In this document: piece by piece, positions 1-4,840 of the stretch
Position numbering within the stretch: position 1 is the stretch's first letter
How the letters are laid out: every line of letters starts with the position of its first letter
Assembly (NCBI GenBank): GCA_030605675.1
Contig: JAUWHV010000030.1
Coordinates: 1 to 22,733 of the forward strand
Length of the DNA: 22,733 nt
Direction: 5' to 3'
From: Deltaproteobacteria bacterium
GTDB lineage: Bacteria > Desulfobacterota > Dissulfuribacteria > Dissulfuribacterales > UBA3076
Notes under the pieces: model-generated
The model's input: the letters and a program-made list of their open reading frames with translations, nothing else
Databases searched by the model: none
What the model was told of the DNA's origin: nothing
Translations under genes and position numbers: made by a program

Positions 1-1
1 T

Positions 2-40
2 TTGTCAGCGGTCTTATTGATTAAGGCGGAAAAGAAGTAA
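2..40 (+). CDS. Possible C-terminal fragment of an unidentified protein, truncated by the window edge
   Basis: Frame 2 is open from the first base to a TAA at 38-40 and reads LSAVLLIKAEKK: a short hydrophobic stretch followed by a lysine-rich tail, a common way for a membrane protein to end. Only 12 residues are visible, so the family cannot be named. The alternative is chance open reading in non-coding DNA; frame 1 also stops early (22-24). Confidence 0.25.
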   Translation: MSAVLLIKAEKK

Positions 41-46
41 CTATTT

Positions 47-70
47 AGCCACAGATTCACACTGATAAAT
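47..70. repeat. Short repeat of the 'ccacagattcacactgat' type
   Basis: AGCCACAGATTCACACTGATAAAT-like sequence in non-coding DNA. It resembles the ACACGGATT / CACTGATTACAC material at 9561-9656, between infC and thrS, and is read as a partial copy of the same intergenic repeat family. Nothing suggests that it codes. Confidence 0.4.
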
Positions 71-76
71 AAAACA

Positions 77-246
77 TGACTACTCACGTAGTCAGGCTGA
101 AGCTGTTTAGACTGAAGGCTGAAGGGGTCAGAAGAGCACGATTGCCGTACTTTGGCGGAAATATCTGGTTCTTGCACCAAACATGGCTTTAAAATTCGCT
201 TTTTCCTAACAGCCTTCCGTCTTCAGCCTATCCACCTGAGTAGTTA
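77..246. mobile_element. Inverted-repeat-bounded, MITE-like element, about 170 bp
   Basis: The left arm (77-102) and the reverse complement of the right arm (221-246) match at about 21 of 26 positions; both contain ACTACTCA and end in AGGCTGAAG. The similarity resumes further in (GACTGAAGGCTG near 110-121 against the complement of 210-220). The left arm also holds its own perfect palindrome, TGACTAC-tcac-GTAGTCA (77-94). The interior (about 124-209) has no convincing gene. Terminal inverted repeats without a transposase fit a non-autonomous miniature element or a REP-like structured repeat. It lies 118 bp upstream of the potassium channel start. The stretch 247-364 is AT-rich and probably holds the channel promoter, but no clear -35/-10 pair stands out. 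Confidence 0.55.
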
Positions 247-364
247 CTATTAAACCAACATATACGAGCCGTTTGCAAGTAGCTCATACTATATATTATT
301 TGCAGCCAGGTCCACAAACGGTTCTGTGATTTCGTCTATGAAAGCAATGGCATGAGAGATACCA

Positions 365-1381
365 ATGTATTACTGGATCGTCCTCTTTAAAAAAATAAGA
401 AAATGTAGGCACGAAAACAGGGAAATTATCAGTGCGCTCATTTTGTTTTGCATTGCACTGACGTTGCTGAACGTAGTCATGATATTCAAAGAGGGCCTTG
501 ATCCGTTTTCTTCCCTTTATTTTAGCTTTGTAACCGCAACGACTGTCGGTTACGGGGACATTTCACCCACAACAACAATCGGCAAGATTTCATCAGTAAT
601 ATATATGCTTGTATCTATTGGTGCCCTGGGTACTGCTATCGGGGTCATTACCACAAAAGCATTTGATTTTTTAACAAGAAAAAAGAAGGGATTGACAGTG
701 ATTAAAGACAAAGTGGATTTGATTATAATCGGTTATCCAAACGAGGCCAAGGTTTGTAAGATTGTTCAGGAATTTCGTCAAGATCCGCGTTTCAGGACGT
801 CTGTAATCGTTGTTGTGACAAACCGTCTTGAGGAACGGCCGGCCTGGATGGCAGAGGAGATGGTCTTTTTCGTCAAGGGGTTGGGTTCAAAAAAAGAAGT
901 CCTTGAGCAAGCAAACGTCCGGTCCGCACGCCATGTTCTTGTGCTTGCCAATGATCCCTTTGATGAGGTGTCTGATGAATTCTCATCATCAGCAGTCATT
1001 ATGAGCGAACGCCTGAATCCTGATGCATATACTATTGCTGAAAAGGTCCGGGAAGACGGCTACTTGTTTGAAATAGCGGAGTGTGACCGTGTTGTCTCGG
1101 TTTCAAGGGCAGGAGAGCTTGTCCAGGAGCTTCAGGACCCTGGTGCAATTGAATTTGCTGAATGTATTTTCTCCAATCAGAGCAAAGGTAATCAGTACAA
1201 TATTAAGCTGGACAAAGATATAAGCTGGGGAGAGGTTGTCTTAGACCTTCTTGATAAAGGCGCAACTGCTATTGGCTACAGGAATGCAGGCGAATCCGGA
1301 TTCAATTTTATACCCAAAAAGGATGATGCAATAAAGGCGGGCGCAACTATAAAATATATTGCAAAAGATCCATTGGAATAA
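365..1381 (+). CDS. Two-TM potassium channel with C-terminal RCK-like regulatory domains
   Basis: 338 residues. TM1 is about residues 21-41 and the pore helix about 49-60. The selectivity filter TVGYGD is at 60-65, and TM2 is about 73-98 with glycines suited to a gating hinge. A basic linker (RKKKG, about 105-109) leads into a cytoplasmic Rossmann-like TrkA-N/RCK domain from about 117, followed by a possible TrkA-C-like tail (about 270-335). This is the MthK/Kch architecture: a tetrameric K+ channel of the inner membrane gated by a cytoplasmic ring. Oddity: the usual GxGxxG nucleotide loop after the first beta strand reads GYPNEA, so classical NAD(H) binding is doubtful. The start is the only ATG before TM1; its ribosome binding site is weak (GAGAG). 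It stands alone and converges on the GGDEF gene. The channel assignment is firm; the ligand is unknown. Confidence 0.9.
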   Translation: MYYWIVLFKKIRKCRHENREIISALILFCIALTLLNVVMIFKEGLDPFSSLYFSFVTATTVGYGDISPTTTIGKISSVIYMLVSIGALGTAIGVITTKAFDFLTRKKKGLTVIKDKVDLIIIGYPNEAKVCKIVQEFRQDPRFRTSVIVVVTNRLEERPAWMAEEMVFFVKGLGSKKEVLEQANVRSARHVLVLANDPFDEVSDEFSSSAVIMSERLNPDAYTIAEKVREDGYLFEIAECDRVVSVSRAGELVQELQDPGAIEFAECIFSNQSKGNQYNIKLDKDISWGEVVLDLLDKGATAIGYRNAGESGFNFIPKKDDAIKAGATIKYIAKDPLE

Positions 1382-1383
1382 AC

Positions 1384-1431
1384 GGCATCCTTCATTTTGT
1401 AGTTTACACTTTTTAAACATATACGGATGCC
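1384..1431. repeat. Hairpin and dispersed-repeat copy between convergent genes
   Basis: GGCATCC (1384-1390) pairs with GGATGCC (1425-1431), and an inner GTTTA/TAAAC pair lies within 1402-1418, giving a nested hairpin just after the channel stop. It could end transcription from either side, but neither flank has a strong T tract. The left part (1384-1414) is also a repeat: CTTCATTT...AGTTTACACTTTTT recurs at 18546-18570 with 22 of 25 identical positions, and GGCATCCTTCA plus AGTTTACA recur in inverted orientation at 18716-18754. Confidence 0.45.
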
Positions 1432-1476
1432 AGCCATTAGCTATTATGTAAAATTCTGTATAAAAACGGACTGTTA

Positions 1477-1507
1477 AGCTAAAAGCTAACGGCCAAAAGC
1501 TAATCGC
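1477..1507. repeat. Short tandem repeat with AGCTAA core, three copies
   Basis: AGCTAA occurs three times in 28 bp (1477-1482, 1484-1489, 1499-1504), with AAA and ACGGCCAAA spacers, in the 147-bp gap between the convergent channel and GGDEF genes. It ends about 20 bp from the GGDEF stop codon. It is one of several distinct micro-repeat families in the intergenic DNA of this window. Confidence 0.5.
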
Positions 1508-1528
1508 ACAGGTCATATTAACAGGCCC

Positions 1529-2458
1529 TTAAACAATAGAATCATAAACCGCCCTATTTCTACCTGCTTCCTTTGCCTTATAAAGGGCGATGTCCGCTGC
1601 TTTTATCATGCCTTCCAAGAAATCATTTATGTCATGATCTCTTGATGGCATAAAATCTACTACGCCTAAGCTTATACTGACATCTATTTTTCTGTCCTCA
1701 ACCTGAAAAGGCCTTTCACATATGCACTTGCGAAGTTTTTCTGCAATTACCCTACTGATTTTCGAGTCGGCTTTGGAAATACCGACTAAAAACTCCTCCC
1801 CTCCATACCTGCCGATATCATCGTGCGGTCTCAGTTCGGATTTTATCCTGTTCACAATCTCAACCAGGACTTTATCACCAGCACCATGTCCATATGTGTC
1901 ATTAACCTTTTTAAAGTGATCAATATCCAGCATAATCAAACAAAACGTGGAATTTTCGCGGCCTGCGCGGGAAATTTCACCCCTCAGGCGCTCAAAAATG
2001 GCCCTTCTGTTAGAAATTCCGGTAAGACCATCCGTAATAGCCAGGGTATGAAGCTTCTCGTTTGCCTCTCTTAATGCCTTCTCGAATTCAATAAGCCTCA
2101 GACCCACCTTCAGGCGGGAGAGCAGTTCCCTCCTGTCAAACGGTTTTGGCAGATAATCATCCGCACCTGTTTCAAGCCCTTCAACGATGCTATCAATATC
2201 TTTTTTCCCGGTCAGAAATATCACATAAACATAATGAGAAAGAGAGGCATCTTTTATTCTTTGACATAGTTCTATCCCGTCCATTTTAGGCATTTGCCAG
2301 TCAAGGATAGCAATATAGATATCTTCCTTTTCTTTTTGGAAAATATCCCATGCCTCCTGGCCATCATGTGCTTGTAGTACTTCATACCCATGATTCGCCA
2401 ATGCCTTTGCTAAAACCATGCGTGAGATATTTTCATCTTCTGCAATAAGGACTTTCAT
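1529..2458 (-). CDS. Response regulator-diguanylate cyclase (REC-GGDEF)
   Basis: 309 residues. The N-terminal receiver domain (about 1-120) has the acidic pair E7/D8, phospho-acceptor D53 in ILDWQMPKMDG, T83 and K105 (LPKPF). A helical linker (about 120-140) leads to a GGDEF domain with DGLTGISNRR (143-152), LDIDHFKKVND for metal and GTP binding, and the active-site loop GGEEF (219-223). An RxxD inhibitory site (R210-D213) lies exactly five residues before GGEEF, so feedback inhibition by c-di-GMP is expected. It makes c-di-GMP from two GTP when phosphorylated, in the manner of PleD/WspR-type proteins. It follows the hpt gene by 15 bp on the same strand, so the two are probably cotranscribed and the Hpt protein is a likely phosphodonor. 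No histidine kinase is in the window. Confidence 0.95.
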   Translation of the reverse strand: MKVLIAEDENISRMVLAKALANHGYEVLQAHDGQEAWDIFQKEKEDIYIAILDWQMPKMDGIELCQRIKDASLSHYVYVIFLTGKKDIDSIVEGLETGADDYLPKPFDRRELLSRLKVGLRLIEFEKALREANEKLHTLAITDGLTGISNRRAIFERLRGEISRAGRENSTFCLIMLDIDHFKKVNDTYGHGAGDKVLVEIVNRIKSELRPHDDIGRYGGEEFLVGISKADSKISRVIAEKLRKCICERPFQVEDRKIDVSISLGVVDFMPSRDHDINDFLEGMIKAADIALYKAKEAGRNRAVYDSIV

Positions 2459-2473
2459 TCTCTTTGCCTGATT

Positions 2474-2812
2474 TCAAAACAGGTTCTTTATCTTCCCCAA
2501 TTCTTCCTCCAGTTCATTATAAGCCTTTTCTATGCCCTGGATTTTACCTTTCCTTCCCATGCCTTCTATCTTAAACGAAAGATCATAAACACGGGTCAAG
2601 CTGAGATTACCAGATGCACTCTTTATGCTGTGAGCAGTCTCTTTGATAGTCTTAAAATCCTCTTCTTTTATTCCCTTTGAAAGTTGTGCCATTTTTTGGG
2701 GATAATCGGACTTAAACAGCTCTATTAACTCCTTCAGGAATTCCGTATCCCCGTCAACCCTTTCAAGTACCGATTCTTGGTCGAATACCGGCTTTGCTTT
2801 CTCTTGTTCCAT
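2474..2812 (-). CDS. Histidine phosphotransfer (Hpt) domain protein
   Basis: 112 residues, about the size of a single Hpt four-helix bundle. The phosphorylated histidine is H61 in ETAHSIKSASGNL, matching the AHxLKG-type Hpt motif. No kinase or receiver domain is fused to it, so it is a free phosphorelay intermediate between a hybrid kinase encoded elsewhere and a receiver, most simply the REC-GGDEF protein encoded 15 bp downstream. The ATG is preceded at a short distance by a run of eight G, which can serve as the ribosome binding site. It is the first gene after a 187-bp gap packed with repeats; any promoter must lie within or beyond that gap. Confidence 0.9.
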   Translation of the reverse strand: MEQEKAKPVFDQESVLERVDGDTEFLKELIELFKSDYPQKMAQLSKGIKEEDFKTIKETAHSIKSASGNLSLTRVYDLSFKIEGMGRKGKIQGIEKAYNELEEELGKIKNLF

Positions 2813-2823
2813 ATTCCCCCCCC

Positions 2824-2852
2824 AAGGTTCAAAGGTTCAGGGTTCACGGTTA
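2824..2852. repeat. Tandem AAGGTTCA repeat
   Basis: AAGGTTCA AAGGTTCA GGGTTCA CGGTTA in tandem, directly upstream of hpt. The same unit (GGTTCAAGGTTCAAAAGTTCA) lies between dnaA and glcD at 22577-22597, about 20 kb away, so this is a dispersed family and not a local accident. Confidence 0.6.
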
Positions 2853-2879
2853 CAAGAATTGAAGGTACTTGTTGATTTT

Positions 2880-2902
2880 AATTCCTCAATCCCTCAATTC
2901 CC
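2880..2902. repeat. Tandem AATTCCTCAATCCC repeat, the family also found inside pheT
   Basis: AATTCCTCAATCCCTCAATT followed by CCC: units of 7-9 bp built on CAATYCC/CTC. The reverse complement of 6643-6695 inside pheT is built from the same units (CAATCCCC, CAATTCCTC), so one family occupies both an intergenic and a coding site. Confidence 0.6.
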
Positions 2903-2966
2903 TTATTTTAAATAGGTATCGGCCTCTGGAAACAAAAGGTTAAATGAGAAAAAGACATGTAGCAGA

Positions 2967-2991
2967 GATATAGGGAATATAGGAGATAGGG
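2967..2991. repeat. Short tandem repeat GATATAGGGAATATAGGAGATAGGG-type
   Basis: Three imperfect units built on ATAGG (GATATAGGGA, ATATAGGA, GATAGGG), ending 8 bp before the pheA stop codon. It is the third repeat family in the same 187-bp gap between hpt and pheA. Confidence 0.45.
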
Positions 2992-2999
2992 TTCTTGAT

Positions 3000-4112
3000 T
3001 TAAGACGAGGAATTAGCGGCTGTTTCCGCCATTTCCCCCATGGGATATGAGCCCAGCCATTCCAGAAAAGTGCAGCCTTTTCTGATGGCCTTGATTCCTT
3101 CCTGTACGGCCGGGTCTTCTATGTGGCCTGCAATATCTACATAGAACAGGTATCTCCAGGGCTCGTTTTTCACCGGCCTGGACTGTATCTTGGTAAGGTT
3201 TATTCCAAGTTTTGCAAGGGGCTCAAGTAACTTGAACAGTGAACCCGGGCGGTCCTCAAGGCTTAATAGCAAAGAGGTCTTGTCTTTCCCGCTTGGCTTG
3301 GGACACTCATTGCCGAGAACCAGGAACCGCGTGGTGTTTCCTGCAAAGTCCTCGATGTGCCTGGCAACTGTCTGAAGGTTGTATGTGCGGGCCGCCAAGG
3401 GACTGGCAATAGCCGCCACGGAAGAATCAACCGCTGCCCACCGGGCTGCCTGGGCAGTGCTGACCACCTCTTCTGTCGGGACTGCCCGCATGTTACGTTG
3501 CAGCCACCCTCTGCACTGGGCCAGGGCATGGGGATGAGAGAGTACGCGGCGGATCTTGTCTATCCTGCCGCTCTGACTGATGAGGTCATGAGAGATAGGC
3601 AAATAAACTTCCCCGCATACCTTGACCTTAAAATCACAAAGCCCATCCAGGGCCAGGGCTACAGTCCCCTCCACCGAATTTTCTACCGGAACCACCCCAT
3701 AGTCTGTACGTCTGCGTTCTACTTCTTCAAATACCTCGGTAATGTTCCCCAGGGGAACAAACTCGGGGGCATGGCCGAAGAACCGGGCTGCTGCCATGTG
3801 GGTAAAGGTTGTCTCAGGGCCGAGATATCCCAGCCTGGCCGGCCGCTGGGCGTTCCTGCAGGCAGATATGATCTCCCCGAATATGACCCTTAGGCCTTCA
3901 GGGGGAAATTTTTTAGCATTTTGCTTTAGAATGTGCTGAATGACTTCCCGTTCGCGGGAAAGATCAAGGGGCTGCTGGGAGGATTCCGCCTTAGTCCGGC
4001 CGATTTCCTCCGCCACCTCCAGGCGTTCCTGAAGCAGGCTTACAAGCTCAACGTCTATTTTATCAATTCGCCGTCTAAGGCGTTTGAGTTCTTGATACTG
4101 ACTGTTATCCAT
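3000..4112 (-). CDS. pheA: Bifunctional chorismate mutase / prephenate dehydratase (P-protein)
   Basis: 370 residues, the usual length for a P-protein. Residues about 5-90 are an AroQ-type chorismate mutase (LRRRIDKIDVELVSLLQER with its active-site arginine and lysine positions). Residues about 93-272 are prephenate dehydratase, starting LGYLGPETTFTH, with the VPVENSVEGTV substrate loop (141-151) and the catalytic TTRF motif (260-263). A C-terminal ACT domain (about 280-355) has DRPGSLFKLL and SRPV, the sites through which phenylalanine inhibits the family. It converts chorismate to phenylpyruvate, the last committed step of phenylalanine synthesis. It lies on the same strand as pheST, 118 bp beyond merR, so readthrough from that operon is possible. 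The ATG has no good ribosome binding site. Confidence 0.95.
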   Translation of the reverse strand: MDNSQYQELKRLRRRIDKIDVELVSLLQERLEVAEEIGRTKAESSQQPLDLSREREVIQHILKQNAKKFPPEGLRVIFGEIISACRNAQRPARLGYLGPETTFTHMAAARFFGHAPEFVPLGNITEVFEEVERRRTDYGVVPVENSVEGTVALALDGLCDFKVKVCGEVYLPISHDLISQSGRIDKIRRVLSHPHALAQCRGWLQRNMRAVPTEEVVSTAQAARWAAVDSSVAAIASPLAARTYNLQTVARHIEDFAGNTTRFLVLGNECPKPSGKDKTSLLLSLEDRPGSLFKLLEPLAKLGINLTKIQSRPVKNEPWRYLFYVDIAGHIEDPAVQEGIKAIRKGCTFLEWLGSYPMGEMAETAANSSS

Positions 4113-4142
4113 TTAATTTGCTTAATCATGTAGGTTGATTTT

Positions 4143-4180
4143 CTTTGCGCCTTTGCGCCTTTGCGCCTTTGCGTGAGATT
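4143..4180. repeat. Perfect 8-bp tandem repeat CTTTGCGC x3 plus CTTTGCGT
   Basis: Three identical CTTTGCGC units, then CTTTGCGT and GAGATT, fill the 118-bp gap between merR and pheA. The array ends about 30 bp upstream of the pheA start codon. The 8-bp period is not a codon multiple and the region is non-coding. A weak hairpin, GAGAAAT/ATTTCTC (4207-4228), follows on the merR side and could be the end of the merR transcript. Confidence 0.7.
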
Positions 4181-4230
4181 CTTTTAAAAAGTATAAACCA
4201 CGAAACGAGAAATACCGAATAATTTCTCCA

Positions 4231-4563
4231 TTATTTACACGGTCCGATCATCTCTCTGATGGCAATTAGCTCATGCCTGATTTCTTTGAGCAACTCATTG
4301 GTTCTGTCTCCGGCATCCTTCATCTTTTGTTCTTCTGCGATCCGCCTCCTGGCACCGGCTATAGTAAATCCTTCATCGTAAAGGAGAATTTTTATACGCC
4401 TTATAAAATCTATATCTTCAATCCTGTAAAGACGTTGTTTTGCAACCCTGTGGGTATGGATTTGCCGAAATTCGCCTTCCCAGTAGCGAAGCACATGAGG
4501 TTCAACCCCGATCAGCTCACTCACCTCACCTATCCGGTAGTATTTCTTCCCCTGTCCTGGCAT
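4231..4563 (-). CDS. MerR-type HTH transcriptional regulator without effector domain
   Basis: 110 residues. A winged-helix MerR DNA-binding domain covers about residues 8-75 (YYRIGEVSELIGVEPHVLRYWE, then the RLYRIEDIDFI wing and LLYDEGFTIAGARRRI). Only about 35 residues follow, a helix suited to dimerisation. There is no cysteine metal site and no drug-binding domain, so its signal, if any, is unknown. Its start lies inside ihfA: the two genes overlap by 38 bp in different frames, which points to translational coupling. A MerR gene in this position after ihfA is common in Desulfobacterota. The ATG is chosen because it immediately precedes the HTH and no later start keeps the domain intact. 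Confidence 0.85.
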   Translation of the reverse strand: MPGQGKKYYRIGEVSELIGVEPHVLRYWEGEFRQIHTHRVAKQRLYRIEDIDFIRRIKILLYDEGFTIAGARRRIAEEQKMKDAGDRTNELLKEIRHELIAIREMIGPCK

Positions 4564-4840
4564 TTACGATCCTCTTAAGTAACCGGCTGGGGCGGAAAGC
4601 CACTGTACGCTGGGCAGGAATAATTATCGGCTCCCCATTAACAGGGCTGGTCCCTCTGCGTGCCGACTTTTGCACACTGCGCAGGGTACCAAACCTCACA
4701 ATCTTCACTTGATCGCCATTGATCAGTGATGCCTTGATCTGGCTGAAGATCTCATTGACCAGTTGCAGGCTGACACGCAAGGAATAGCCAAGTTCATTGC
4801 TTACTGTCTCAGCGATTTCCCGCTTGGTCAAGGCCCCCAT
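4526..4840 (-). CDS. ihfA: Integration host factor alpha subunit (HU/IHF family)
   Basis: 104 residues, close to the IHF-alpha norm. It begins MGALTKREIAETV and has the DNA-bending beta-arm region RRGTSPVNGEPIIIPAQRTVAFRPS (about 62-85), with the intercalating proline at the arm tip in SPVNGE. The position directly after pheT is the classical himA/ihfA locus. The ATG overlaps the pheT stop by one base (TGATG), so it is translationally coupled to pheT. IHF bends DNA and shapes promoters and recombination sites. The C-terminal tail GEEILPDR is encoded by DNA shared with the start of merR. HU is the alternative, but the locus favours IHF-alpha. Confidence 0.92.
   Translation of the reverse strand: MGALTKREIAETVSNELGYSLRVSLQLVNEIFSQIKASLINGDQVKIVRFGTLRSVQKSARRGTSPVNGEPIIIPAQRTVAFRPSRLLKRIVNARTGEEILPDR

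Noticed and set aside
3357..3893. 178-codon plus-strand ORF opposite pheA
   Set aside because: Entirely inside a well-supported gene, rich in Pro/Gly/Arg/Cys as expected of a shadow frame.
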